Shown piece by piece: positions 12,197 through 22,773 of a stretch of DNA of 64,000 nt (the first letter of the stretch is position 1; each line of letters starts with the position of its first letter). Made by a program: the position numbers and the translations under genes. Source of the stretch: Phytophthora quininea (Eukaryota; Oomycota; Peronosporomycetes; Peronosporales; Peronosporaceae); the NCBI GenBank assembly GCA_011947345.1, contig JAAVTG010000733.1:1-64000 (forward strand), in the 5' to 3' direction. The notes beneath the pieces are model-generated. The model ran no database searches. It had not been told where the DNA came from and was given only the letters and a program-made list of their open reading frames with translations.

Positions 12197-12672
12197 TTTT
12201 GTCGCTTCCCTTTGCGTCTCTGAGCGTCGTTTTGCGCGTTCCGACGGGCCCACGCTGTGCGCAAGGCCAACCCAAGGCTCCGTGTTGCTTCCGCGATTCG
12301 GGGCCGCGTTTGTGGCGACACTAGTGACAGTGTTAGGTAGCGGTCGGATCGAACCCCGAGTGGCGCTTTGCGCGGGCGGACTCGCGTGATGTCCGAGTTT
12401 AGAGCCCCGTGTGGTGAGGTACCATGCTAGGGAGGTGCTGCGAGCGACGGACGGCGTCGAACGTGATAGTCGTCGCTCGTAGGCGGCGGAAACGAGAGAG
12501 AAATTCATTTGCGGGCGGTTGCCGTCTGGAGCGAGCATACGGAGCTCGGCGCGGGGTCGACGGGTGGCTGGATGTAGGGGCAATGCGGGCAGTAGGTGTG
12601 TGGGGCGTGTAGTTGGTTGCGTTCGTGGGTATGCGCGATTTTGGGAAATTGGAGGGAAAGGGTTCGTGTGCA

Positions 12673-12745
12673 GGTCGTATAGCTCAGTCGGTAGAGCACA
12701 GTGCTAATAACGCTGCGGTCCAGGGTTCGAGCCCCTGTATGACCA
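12673..12745 (+). tRNA. tRNA-Ile (AAT), copy 24
   Basis: Full-length; last copy before the ACCATG to ACCGTG switch at 12973. Confidence 0.96.
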
Positions 12746-13224
12746 TTTTGTCGCTTCCCTTTGCGTCTCTGAGCGTCGTTTTGCGCGTTCCGACGGGCCC
12801 ACGCTGTGCGCAAGGCCAACCCAAGGCTCCGTGTTGCTTCCGCGATTCGGGGCCGCGTTTGTGGCGACACTAGTGACAGTGTTAGGTAGCGGTCGGATCG
12901 AACCCCGAGTGGCGCTTTGCGCGGGCGGACTCGCGTGATGTCCGAGTTTAGAGCCCCGTGTGGTGAGGTACCGTGCTAGGGAGGTGCTGCGAGCGACGGA
13001 CGGCGTCGAACGTGATAGTCGTCGCTCGTAGGCGGCGGCGGAAACGAGAGGGGAAATTCATTTGCGGGCGGTTGCCGTCTGGAGCGAGCATACGGAGCTC
13101 GGCGCGGGGTCGACGGGTGGCTGGATGTAGGGGCAATGCGGGCAGTAGGTGTGTGGGGCGTGTAGTTGGTTGCGTTCGTGGGTATGCGCGATTTTGGGAA
13201 ATGGAGGGAAAGGGTTCGTGTGCA

Positions 13225-13297
13225 GGTCGTATAGCTCAGTCGGTAGAGCACAGTGCTAATAACGCTGCGGTCCAGGGTTCGAGCCCCTGTATGACCA
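13225..13297 (+). tRNA. tRNA-Ile (AAT), copy 25
   Basis: Full-length; first copy whose upstream spacer has ACCGTG. Four-T variant follows. Confidence 0.96.
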
Positions 13298-13778
13298 TTT
13301 TGTCGCTTCCCTTTTGCGTCTCTGAGCGTCGTTTTGCGCGTTCCGACGGGCCCACGCTGTGCGCAAGGCCAACCCAAGGCTCCGTGTTGCTTCCGCGATT
13401 CGGGGCCGCGTTTGTGGCGACACTAGTGACAGTGTTAGGTAGCGGTCGGATCGAACCCCGAGTGGCGCTTTGCGCGGGCGGACTCGCGTGATGTCCGAGT
13501 TTAGAGCCCCGTGTGGTGAGGTACCGTGCTAGGGAGGTGCTGCGAGCGACGGACGGCGTCGAACGTGATAGTCGTCGCTCGTAGGCGGCGGCGGAAACGA
13601 GAGGGGAAATTCATTTGCGGGCGGTTGCCGTCTGGAGCGAGCATACGGAGCTCGGCGCGGGGTCGACGGGTGGCTGGATGTAGGGGCAATGCGGGCAGTA
13701 GGTGTGTGGGGCGTGTAGTTGGTTGCGTTCGTGGGTATGCGCGATTTTGGGAAATTGGAGGGAAAGGGTTCGTGTGCA

Positions 13779-13851
13779 GGTCGTATAGCTCAGTCGGTAG
13801 AGCACAGTGCTAATAACGCTGCGGTCCAGGGTTCGAGCCCCTGTATGACCA
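13779..13851 (+). tRNA. tRNA-Ile (AAT), copy 26
   Basis: Full-length; 554-nt spacing; four-T variant follows. Confidence 0.96.
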
Positions 13852-14330
13852 TTTTGTCGCTTCCCTTTTGCGTCTCTGAGCGTCGTTTTGCGCGTTCCGA
13901 CGGCCCACGCTGTGCGCAAGGCCAACCCAAGGCTCCGTGTTGCTTCCGCGATTCGGGGCCGCGTTTGTGGCGACACTAGTGACAGTGTTAGGTAGCGGTC
14001 GGATCGAACCCCGAGTGGCGCTTTGCGCGGGCGGACTCGCGTGATGTCCGAGTTTAGAGCCCCGTGTGGTGAGGTACCGTGCTAGGGAGGTGCTGCGAGC
14101 GACGGACGGCGTCGAACGTGATAGTCGTCGCTCGTAGGCGGCGGCGGAAACGAGAGAGGAAATTCATTTGCGGGCGGTTGCCGTCTGGAGCGAGCATACG
14201 GAGCTCGGCGCGGGGTCGACGGGTGGCTGGATGTAGGGGCAATGCGGGCAGTAGGTGTGTGGGGCGTGTAGTTGGTTGCGTTCGTGGGTATGCGCGATTT
14301 TGGGAAATGGAGGGAAAGGGTTCGTGTGCA

Positions 14331-14403
14331 GGTCGTATAGCTCAGTCGGTAGAGCACAGTGCTAATAACGCTGCGGTCCAGGGTTCGAGCCCCTGTATGA
14401 CCA
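14331..14403 (+). tRNA. tRNA-Ile (AAT), copy 27
   Basis: Full-length; followed by TTCCTTTGCG, the shortest form of this pyrimidine run. Confidence 0.96.
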
Positions 14404-14883
14404 TTTTGTCGCTTCCTTTGCGTCTCTGAGCGTCGTTTTGCGCGTTCCGACGGGCCCACGCTGTGCGCAAGGCCAACCCAAGGCTCCGTGTTGCTTCCGC
14501 GATTCGGGGCCGCGTTTGTGGCGACACTAGTGACAGTGTTAGGTAGCGGTCGGATCGAACCCCGAGTGGCGCTTTGCGCGGGCGGACTCGCGTGATGTCC
14601 GAGTTTAGAGCCCCGTGTGGTGAGGTACCGTGCTAGGGAGGTGCTGCGAGCGACGGACGGCGTCGAACGTGATAGTCGTCGCTCGTAGGCGGCGGCGGAA
14701 ACGAGAGAGGGAAATTCATTTGCGGGCGGTTGCCGTCTGGAGCGAGCATACGGAGCTCGGCGCGGGGTCGACGGGTGGCTGGATGTAGGGGCAATGCGGG
14801 CAGTAGGTGTGTGGGGCGTGTAGTTGGTTGCGTTCGTGGGTATGCGCGATTTTGGGAAATTGGAGGGAAAGGGTTCGTGTGCA

Positions 14884-14956
14884 GGTCGTATAGCTCAGTC
14901 GGTAGAGCACAGTGCTAATAACGCTGCGGTCCAGGGTTCGAGCCCCTGTATGACCA
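14884..14956 (+). tRNA. tRNA-Ile (AAT), copy 28
   Basis: Full-length; three-T variant follows, then the AACCCCAGTGG variant also seen after copy 22. Confidence 0.96.
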
Positions 14957-15433
14957 TTTTGTCGCTTCCCTTTGCGTCTCTGAGCGTCGTTTTGCGCGTT
15001 CCGACGGGCCCACGCTGTGCGCAAGGCCAACCCAAGGCTCCGTGTTGCTTCCGCGATTCGGGGCCGCGTTTGTGGCGACACTAGTGACAGTGTTAGGTAG
15101 CGGTCGGATCGAACCCCAGTGGCGCTTTGCGCGGGCGGACTCGCGTGATGTCCGAGTTTAGAGCCCCGTGTGGTGAGGTACCGTGCTAGGGAGGTGCTGC
15201 GAGCGACGGACGGCGTCGAACGTGATAGTCGTCGCTCGTAGGCGGCGGCGGAAACGAGAGGGAAATTCATTTGCGGGCGGTTGCCGTCTGGAGCGAGCAT
15301 ACGGAGCTCGGCGCGGGGTCGACGGGTGGCTGGATGTAGGGGCAATGCGGGCAGTAGGTGTGTGGGCGTGTAGTTGGTTGCGTTCGTGGGTATGCGCGAT
15401 TTTGGGAAATTGGAGGGAAAGGGTTCGTGTGCA

Positions 15434-15506
15434 GGTCGTATAGCTCAGTCGGTAGAGCACAGTGCTAATAACGCTGCGGTCCAGGGTTCGAGCCCCTGTA
15501 TGACCA
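15434..15506 (+). tRNA. tRNA-Ile (AAT), copy 29
   Basis: Full-length; four-T variant follows. Confidence 0.96.
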
Positions 15507-15986
15507 TTTTGTCGCTTCCCTTTTGCGTCTCTGAGCGTCGTTTTGCGCGTTCCGACGGGCCCACGCTGTGCGCAAGGCCAACCCAAGGCTCCGTGTTGCT
15601 TCCGCGATTCGGGGCCGCGTTTGTGGCGACACTAGTGACAGTGTTAGGTAGCGGTCGGATCGAACCCCGAGTGGCGCTTTGCGCGGGCGGACTCGCGTGA
15701 TGTCCGAGTTTAGAGCCCCGTGTGGTGAGGTACCGTGCTAGGGAGGTGCTGCGAGCGACGGACGGCGTCGAACGTGATAGTCGTCGCTCGTAGGCGGCGG
15801 CGGAAACGAGAGAGAAATTCATTTGCGGGCGGTTGCCGTCTGGAGCGAGCATACGGAGCTCGGCGCGGGGTCGACGGGTGGCTGGATGTAGGAGCAATGC
15901 GGGCAGTAGGTGTGTGGGGCGTGTAGTTGGTTGCGTTCGTGGGTATGCGCGATTTTGGGAAATTGGAGGGAAAGGGTTCGTGTGCA

Positions 15987-16059
15987 GGTCGTATAGCTCA
16001 GTCGGTAGAGCACAGTGCTAATAACGCTGCGGTCCAGGGTTCGAGCCCCTGTATGACCA
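15987..16059 (+). tRNA. tRNA-Ile (AAT), copy 30
   Basis: Full-length; upstream spacer has GGAGCAATGC (A at 15893), the first of three alternating A-type units; three-T variant follows. Confidence 0.96.
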
Positions 16060-16538
16060 TTTTGTCGCTTCCCTTTGCGTCTCTGAGCGTCGTTTTGCGC
16101 GTTCCGACGGGCCCACGCTGTGCGCAAGGCCAACCCAAGGCTCCGTGTTGCTTCCGCGATTCGGGGCCGCGTTTGTGGCGACACTAGTGACAGTGTTAGG
16201 TAGCGGTCGGATCGAACCCCGAGTGGCGCTTTGCGCGGGCGGACTCGCGTGATGTCCGAGTTTAGAGCCCCGTGTGGTGAGGTACCGTGCTAGGGAGGTG
16301 CTGCGAGCGACGGACGGCGTCGAACGTGATAGTCGTCGCTCGTAGGCGGCGGCGGAAACGAGAGGGAAATTCATTTGCGGGCGGTTGCCGTCTGGAGCGA
16401 GCATACGGAGCTCGGCGCGGGGTCGACGGGTGGCTGGATGTAGGGGCAATGCGGGCAGTAGGTGTGTGGGGCGTGTAGTTGGTTGCGTTCGTGGGTATGC
16501 GCGATTTTGGGAAATTGGAGGGAAAGGGTTCGTGTGCA

Positions 16539-16611
16539 GGTCGTATAGCTCAGTCGGTAGAGCACAGTGCTAATAACGCTGCGGTCCAGGGTTCGAGCCC
16601 CTGTATGACCA
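16539..16611 (+). tRNA. tRNA-Ile (AAT), copy 31
   Basis: Full-length; upstream spacer has the common GGGGCAATGC; four-T variant follows. Confidence 0.96.
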
Positions 16612-17092
16612 TTTTGTCGCTTCCCTTTTGCGTCTCTGAGCGTCGTTTTGCGCGTTCCGACGGGCCCACGCTGTGCGCAAGGCCAACCCAAGGCTCCGTG
16701 TTGCTTCCGCGATTCGGGGCCGCGTTTGTGGCGACACTAGTGACAGTGTTAGGTAGCGGTCGGATCGAACCCCGAGTGGCGCTTTGCGCGGGCGGACTCG
16801 CGTGATGTCCGAGTTTAGAGCCCCGTGTGGTGAGGTACCGTGCTAGGGAGGTGCTGCGAGCGACGGACGGCGTCGAACGTGATAGTCGTCGCTCGTAGGC
16901 GGCGGCGGAAACGAGAGAGGGAAATTCATTTGCGGGCGGTTGCCGTCTGGAGCGAGCATACGGAGCTCGGCGCGGGGTCGACGGGTGGCTGGATGTAGGA
17001 GCAATGCGGGCAGTAGGTGTGTGGGGCGTGTAGTTGGTTGCGTTCGTGGGTATGCGCGATTTTGGGAAATTGAGGGAAAGGGTTCGTGTGCA

Positions 17093-17165
17093 GGTCGTAT
17101 AGCTCAGTCGGTAGAGCACAGTGCTAATAACGCTGCGGTCCAGGGTTCGAGCCCCTGTATGACCA
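17093..17165 (+). tRNA. tRNA-Ile (AAT), copy 32
   Basis: Full-length; upstream spacer has GGAGCAATGC (A at 17000); leader reads AAATTGAGGG. Confidence 0.96.
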
Positions 17166-17646
17166 TTTTGTCGCTTCCCTTTGCGTCTCTGAGCGTCGTT
17201 TTGCGCGTTCCGACGGGCCCACGCTGTGCGCAAGGCCAACCCAAGGCTCCGTGTTGCTTCCGCGATTCGGGGCCGCGTTTGTGGCGACACTAGTGACAGT
17301 GTTAGGTAGCGGTCGGATCGAACCCCGAGTGGCGCTTTGCGCGGGCGGACTCGCGTGATGTCCGAGTTTAGAGCCCCGTGTGGTGAGGTACCGTGCTAGG
17401 GAGGTGCTGCGAGCGACGGACGGCGTCGAACGTGATAGTCGTCGCTCGTAGGCGGCGGCGGAAACGAGAGAGGGAAATTCATTTGCGGGCGGTTGCCGTC
17501 TGGAGCGAGCATACGGAGCTCGGCGCGGGGTCGACGGGTGGCTGGATGTAGGGGCAATGCGGGCAGTAGGTGTGTGGGGCGTGTAGTTGGTTGCGTTCGT
17601 GGGTATGCGCGATTTTGGGAAATTGGAGGGAAAGGGTTCGTGTGCA

Positions 17647-17719
17647 GGTCGTATAGCTCAGTCGGTAGAGCACAGTGCTAATAACGCTGCGGTCCAGGGT
17701 TCGAGCCCCTGTATGACCA
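17647..17719 (+). tRNA. tRNA-Ile (AAT), copy 33
   Basis: Full-length; upstream spacer has GGGGCAATGC. Confidence 0.96.
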
Positions 17720-18199
17720 TTTTGTCGCTTCCCTTTGCGTCTCTGAGCGTCGTTTTGCGCGTTCCGACGGGCCCACGCTGTGCGCAAGGCCAACCCAAGG
17801 CTCCGTGTTGCTTCCGCGATTCGGGGCCGCGTTTGTGGCGACACTAGTGACAGTGTTAGGTAGCGGTCGGATCGAACCCCGAGTGGCGCTTTGCGCGGGC
17901 GGACTCGCGTGATGTCCGAGTTTAGAGCCCCGTGTGGTGAGGTACCGTGCTAGGGAGGTGCTGCGAGCGACGGACGGCGTCGAACGTGATAGTCGTCGCT
18001 CGTAGGCGGCGGCGGAAACGAGAGAGGAAATTCATTTGCGGGCGGTTGCCGTCTGGAGCGAGCATACGGAGCTCGGCGCGGGGTCGACGGGTGGCTGGAT
18101 GTAGGAGCAATGCGGGCAGTAGGTGTGTGGGGCGTGTAGTTGGTTGCGTTCGTGGGTATGCGCGATTTTGGGAAATTGGAGGGAAAGGGTTCGTGTGCA

Positions 18200-18272
18200 G
18201 GTCGTATAGCTCAGTCGGTAGAGCACAGTGCTAATAACGCTGCGGTCCAGGGTTCGAGCCCCTGTATGACCA
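18200..18272 (+). tRNA. tRNA-Ile (AAT), copy 34, last of the array
   Basis: Full-length with TTTT terminator; upstream spacer has GGAGCAATGC (A at 18106). Unit homology continues only to about 18330, where the spacer is cut short by unrelated sequence. Confidence 0.96.
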
Positions 18273-18330
18273 TTTTGTCGCTTCCCTTTGCGTCTCTGAG
18301 CGTCGTTTTGCGCGTTCCGATGGACCCACG

Positions 18331-18639
18331 CACTATCTGCCGCATCCAGTCCCTCCACGAAGCAAAAGCGCAAAAAAAACTTGTCTGCTGAGGATATTGA
18401 ATCCACTCGCGAGCTTGTCGGATAAGCAGATTAGAAGACACAAGAAAACGGAATGCCGCAGCTCAAGAACTCCCCTCGTGCAAGAAACACAAGACAAGCA
18501 AGCCCATAAAATGCAAGTGAGTGCAATAGCCTTAAGGCAGATATAGAAGGTAAGCTTTGCATACGCTCCGTTTTAACACGAGTCTCGTGAACTACAAGGA
18601 TATAAAGCGTAGGGTTCTTCGCCGCTATTGATGCTCCAC
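18331..18639 (+). other. Array-to-transposon junction, no intact gene
   Basis: Immediately after the truncated last unit. A + frame reads KRKKNLSAEDIESTRELV and neighbouring frames read basic, Lys/Arg-rich peptides. This resembles a decayed N-terminal part of the Helitron protein that follows, but frames change too often to be sure. No RNA gene seen. Confidence 0.35.
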
Positions 18640-19061
18640 TGTGTAGAGTGTGTGGCAGCTGTGGTGAACTTGCGAACGCGGCCCACGCTGTGCTCAGGAT
18701 GTACGACCCAAATCACAGCTTTTTCGCTCCTTTGAAGAACGAGCATGGGCACGTAGAAGTCATCGACGAGGGTTTACACCGCGACACGGCAAGTGGAGGG
18801 AAGTCTATTTGGCTCTGTGGTAGATGCAACCGAGCTCTAAGATCTCGCAAGATACCCAAGTTTTGTCGTGGTAGTGGGCTATGGATCGGTGGTATACCGC
18901 CAGAGATTGCTGCTCTTAATCGCATGGAAGCTCGGCTCATCGGCCTGGGAATGACTTTCAAGACGTGCGTAAACCTTTATCGCGATGGGCAAGATTCTAC
19001 AAGAGGCAACGCAATCAATTACTGGAATAAACCCGGTGAAGTGGTACGAGAACTTCCTTGA
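18640..19061 (+). pseudogene. Helitron fragment, DUF6570-like segment
   Basis: Encodes two CxxC pairs (VCGSCG and WLCGRCN) followed by GGIPPEIAALNRMEARLIG and a RGNAINY stretch, the typical pattern of the Cys-rich segment found near the N-terminus of many Helitron proteins. Translation stops at 19061; the next frame (19083-19829) resumes with FRVRPHLILLTLVWLIENN and NPLYKDI, matching the downstream part of the same module, then a long low-conservation linker ending with FPTLFPMALVD. The change of frame and internal stops indicate decay, though single-base consensus errors elsewhere in the window may account for some of them. Confidence 0.7.
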
Positions 19062-19962
19062 CCTCTGCAGGAGTGCGGTGTCGTGTTTCTGACGGCCAGG
19101 ACTGATTCGCTGAGAAAACACTTCCGAGTTCGCCCCCACTTGATCCTGCTTACATTGGTATGGCTAATAGAAAACAACCCGCTGTACAAGGACATCAGAG
19201 TTTCGGAGGAGAATCTGCGTTCTCTTGAGCATGCCGACGATGAGCACGGAGTGCCCACGATCCCTGTGACGGACGATGAATCACTGCAGCTTCATGGGCC
19301 TTTGCGACAGGTAAACGAAGTGGAAAACGCTTCTAGCGTGGCCGTAGTTCACCATCCCTTGGAAGATGAGTTGACCCCGGCAACAACTTACTGTTCACCG
19401 ACACAATGCACAAACGTTGATGGTGGCAAAGGTCTCTCGGCATTAGCTGTGAATCACGGCGAAGGTGGTATTGCAGGTGGGAAGACTCCACAACACTGGA
19501 GTTGCGAGAGCTCTATAGCCTCCTTGAATGATGCTTGCATGAATGATATTTCAAAACCGAACGAATGTGATGTAATGGCGAATCTAAACGAATCTTTTGA
19601 ACTTGAGGCGAACGAAAACAGCACCCAAAGCGAGTTAGAGAAGGTTGTGCTGGCTGCTGGTGTGGATGCCGCTAGCATGAAATACCCTGTAGGAGAATTG
19701 CAGTACTGTGATGAACCTATTAACGAGTACAGCGCGAAGCAACTAATGCAGCATTGTTTCCCAACACTATTCCCGATGGCCTTGGTGGATTTAACCTGCT
19801 TAGCGATCTCGAAGTTAGACTATAAGTGAGTACTGCACGCACCTAATGGAGTGGCACGACAGGCGTTTCGTGATCCATGGCAACTTTAAGTTTTTTGTCT
19901 GAGTCTCATTCAACGCAGGCAAATAGACGGCCTCGTTCGGCGAGTTCCTGTGACGGATAGTC

Positions 19963-20717
19963 GTGGGGAAGCAGTACGAGCAGCTGGCACTAGCACCAGA
20001 TCAGCATAGCAGCCGATCTAACTGTAGAAACGATATGGATGCGAAGGAGCTCCGAGCTGCTATGCAGGTGCTCGACTCGCTTAAACCATTTTTAGTCGTT
20101 CGCGGTAGCGGCTTGTATTGGTCTAACGCTCGTGACGACCTAATGGCGATGATAGGGAATCGCGTCCTACCTACTCGGTGGCCAACACTGTTCTTAACGC
20201 TTAGCGCTGCAGACACGGTGTGGCCATACTTTGCCAGAATCTGCAATCCTACGTCGACACTGGAAGATTGCAAACGTCTATCATTTGAAGAACGACGACG
20301 GTATCTCGTCGAGAATCCGGATATCAGCGCTAGACATTTCAACCGTAGATTTAAAGCCTTTTTGATCACATTTTGTGCGGTAACGCTAAACCCAGAGGAA
20401 TACAGGCTCTTGCAAAACTAGCCGAATGTGATAGCAGTACAGAAATTCGTATTGAAAAACTTGAGCGAGCTTATATGAACAGGCCAGCTGCTGCAGAATT
20501 CGAATCAATGTCCTTAGCGACTTTCGTTGAAGACTTTGAGTTAATGGACCGTGTTATCAAAACCGATGCCTCCTCTAACACGTACGAGCTGCTAAACAAC
20601 GAGGGGTTCGTAAAAAAGAAAAAGTCAGTAGTTATTCAGAAAATACCGTGGCTAAAACCCGATCCTGCAAACGCTGACTTTTGCTTTTCGGAGGTCTTTC
20701 TTTACGTACCGTGGTGA
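19963..20717 (+). pseudogene. Helitron N-terminal domain fragment, HUH centre missing
   Basis: The 19963-20421 frame contains PTLFLTLSAADTVWPYFA and VENPDISARHFNRRFKAF, hallmarks of the Helitron-like N-terminal domain. The following frame (20373-20717) reads EKLERAYMNRPAA, then IQKIPWLKPDP and FLYVPW, which belong to the linker that normally lies after the Rep domain. The Rep (HUH) catalytic stretch expected between them is not present, so a deletion of several hundred bases is inferred. The first frame begins with GTG in the ORF call; no reliable start can be chosen in a fragment. Confidence 0.7.
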
Positions 20718-20735
20718 TCGCTGAAAGATCTACTG

Positions 20736-22773
20736 GTGACAGATAACGAGTGCGTCGGACACTTCTTACAGGCGCAGGAATCGCACCTAAGCAGCGAGCT
20801 AAAGCAGGAGTCGAGTTCAAAGGTCGCTCGGCAACAAAATCTAGATTTACTGTCGAATTCCCGCGAATCGTGCGTGGTATCGTCACTTCCGTCGTCTCAA
20901 TATGTTTTTGTTAGCAGTTGTAGTCATGAGCTACCCCACGTTGCAAGCTCGCCTAGCGAAAATAATGCTGCTGAATACAACATCGAGACGGAGTGGATAA
21001 CTAAGCACGATTATTCGTCTGAAACGATAAGTAAAGCTCGAAATTTTCGTAACTCTTGCCTAAAGGCGCGGCTGATCGAGAGGGCTGAAACTCGTACTCA
21101 TGGACAAGTGTTGAATGACAATGCAATTAGTAGTTCAAAATACCGATATCCAATCTGTGACTCTGAAGGTGCCAGTGAAGTGATGGCCGAGTCTCAGTGG
21201 ATACCGTTTTCGTTTGCAGTGAGTCAAGCTCGAAAGCGATTCAGTAGTGCACTGGAAAATTCCATCTGCAAGCCCCTTCGAATGATCATAAACGGAGAAG
21301 GTGGGTCGGGTAAAAGCTGGTTAACCAAGCACATTGTCAAAGATGTGCATAATGTCTTTGAGAATATCAAGCTACGCGTAGAACGTCAAAACGCGTTCTC
21401 TTACTTGCACACCAAGGCACAGCAGCCTTTAATATTAAAGGGCAGACAATTTGTTCTGCTCTGTCGTTTGCATCCTTCTCCCGCTCGGCGTTTTCGGTTC
21501 CATACAAACCGTTAGCTACCACGAAAGGTGGACCAGCAAAACTTAATAAGATGCAACAGCAATTTAAAGACGTTCATCTCGTCATTATCGACGAATTTAG
21601 CGTTATTTCTTGTGGCATGCTCTATTGGATCGACAACCGAATGCGTGAGATACGGCCAGCTCACCGTGATGAACCATTCGGAGGCCGTGGCGTTTATTTT
21701 ACAGGCGATGCAGCACAATTAGATCCGGTGGTTCCCTACTCACTAGCAACACCTCTATCAAAAATTTCGAATGACGCTCAGCGCCGAGGACGAGAGCTTT
21801 GGGAGAGTATGGAACACGTATGCATGTTGACCAGCCAAAATCGAGGCAAACTCGATCCTGAGTGGTTTGCAGCATTGCGTAGATTGCGAAGCAAAGTGCC
21901 GACGAAAGAAGATGTGGAGCTCTTTAACACACGTTGGGTTCAGCCAGACCATCCGCCGGATTGGCTATCCAATGCCAAGCACATAGCTCACAAATATGTA
22001 GACGGCGACAGTGTAAATGATATCAGAGTCAAGCGTGCTGATACTAAGCTAGTTCACGTCCCCTCACAACACTTCGTTCATCAAAAGCGCCTAACAACAA
22101 CTCAAGAAGTTCCCGCTGGTACGGTAAATGCTCTTTAAATGATGCTCGTTCACCTAATTCTGGCCACGACAGGGACGTCGCAGCAAATGCGACGCTATGT
22201 GTCGGTGCACCAGTAACTCTGACGTTCAACATGGCGCAAACGGCCGGCTTGTGCAACGGGACTAATGGCGTCGTATATGACTTCATGTTTTTGTCAGACA
22301 GTGATATACCTATAGTACTCGTTCAGATAATGGATGTCTACCTGGGACCTTCGCTACTCGAAGGCGTACCCAATATTGTTCCCATTGTGCCGAGAGAGAT
22401 ATCATGGGGCAAGAAATCAAGTGACCTCCGCGTTGTTAGACGGGAAATCCCATTGCGGCTTGCTTAAGCCATGACAGTGCATAAGGTGCAGGGATTGACG
22501 TGCAAATATATTGTTTTTCACTTTAACTCTATTCCTAACGTGGCATTTGCGTACGTTGCATTGTCTCAAATCATGCATCGAAACTCAATCGTCCTCACTC
22601 ATCGGTTGACGTTGGAAAACGTCACAGCTACAGGTGCAAAGAGAGCAGAATTTGAGCTAGAAAATAGCCGCGTGGAGGAGGCTGTTGCAAAGACCTCGGA
22701 AGCAGCCCTCTCAATTGTGAACCGCATGCAGCAGATTGCTATGCTACACAACATGGCATTGCTGCCTCGGTAG
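20736..22773 (+). pseudogene. Helitron PIF1-family DNA helicase fragment
   Basis: The frame from 20736 carries the Walker A motif GEGGSGKSWLTK near 21295. After a frameshift near 21515-21551 the helicase continues with VHLVIIDEFSV (Walker B), then GGRGVYFTGDAAQLDPV, the PIF1 signature with conserved Gln. Frames at 22231 (NGTNGVVYDF) and 22471 (MTVHKVQGLT and AYVALSQI) give the C-terminal PIF1 motifs. In an active element this would unwind DNA during rolling-circle transposition. At least three frame breaks make it non-functional as read. Confidence 0.8.

Larger units (their letters stand above)
1..18330 (+). repeat. Tandem array of about 550-bp units, each carrying tRNA-Ile(AAT)
   Basis: Thirty-four tRNA genes lie head to tail on the + strand, with start-to-start distances of 536 to 555 nt (mostly 549-554). 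The first tRNA begins at 29 and the last at 18200. The spacer is GC-rich, unique to the array, and contains no TATA-like sequence just upstream of the tRNA; the leader usually ends GGGTTCGTGTGCA. The array is incomplete on the left, because base 1 lies inside a unit. On the right the repeat stops near 18330, about 58 nt after the last tRNA. Left units (up to about 2210) differ from the rest by shared substitutions, for example GTTGGTGGG for GTTCGTGGG and TTTTCGG for TTTTGGG. Units right of 12960 carry ACCGTG where units to the left have ACCATG. No protein-coding gene is supported in it. Confidence 0.97.
18640..22773 (+). mobile_element. Decayed, internally deleted Helitron
   Basis: At least six successive + frame fragments together follow the order of a Helitron replicase-helicase: a Cys-rich DUF6570-like segment, a Helitron N-terminal domain, the linker that ends LYVPW, and a PIF1-family helicase. 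Stops and frame changes separate them (for example at 19061, 19829, 20421, 20717, 21515 and 22138). The HUH endonuclease centre (the His-hydrophobic-His motif expected after the Helitron N-terminal domain) is absent: the text jumps from the FKAFLITF motif near 20370 to the later linker. The element therefore could not replicate by itself. I could not place the 5' TC and 3' CTRR-hairpin ends. Family knowledge: Helitrons transpose by rolling-circle replication without target duplication. Confidence 0.8.

Noticed and set aside
17870..17960. A second, minus-strand tRNA gene in the spacer with anticodon-like loop CTCTAAA
   Set aside because: The acceptor arms do not pair, the T arm is short with a wrong-sized loop, and the variable region would be too long. 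Kept only as a motif finding.
301..18234. Open frames of 60-300 codons on both strands of every array unit
   Set aside because: They overlap the tRNA, occur on both strands at once, change length with every small indel between units, and are rich in Arg, Cys and Gly as expected of GC-rich noncoding DNA.
1..18330. CRISPR or rDNA array
   Set aside because: The repeat unit is long and nearly invariant with no short repeat-spacer pattern, and contains no 5S, 18S or 28S motifs. The only RNA found is tRNA-Ile.
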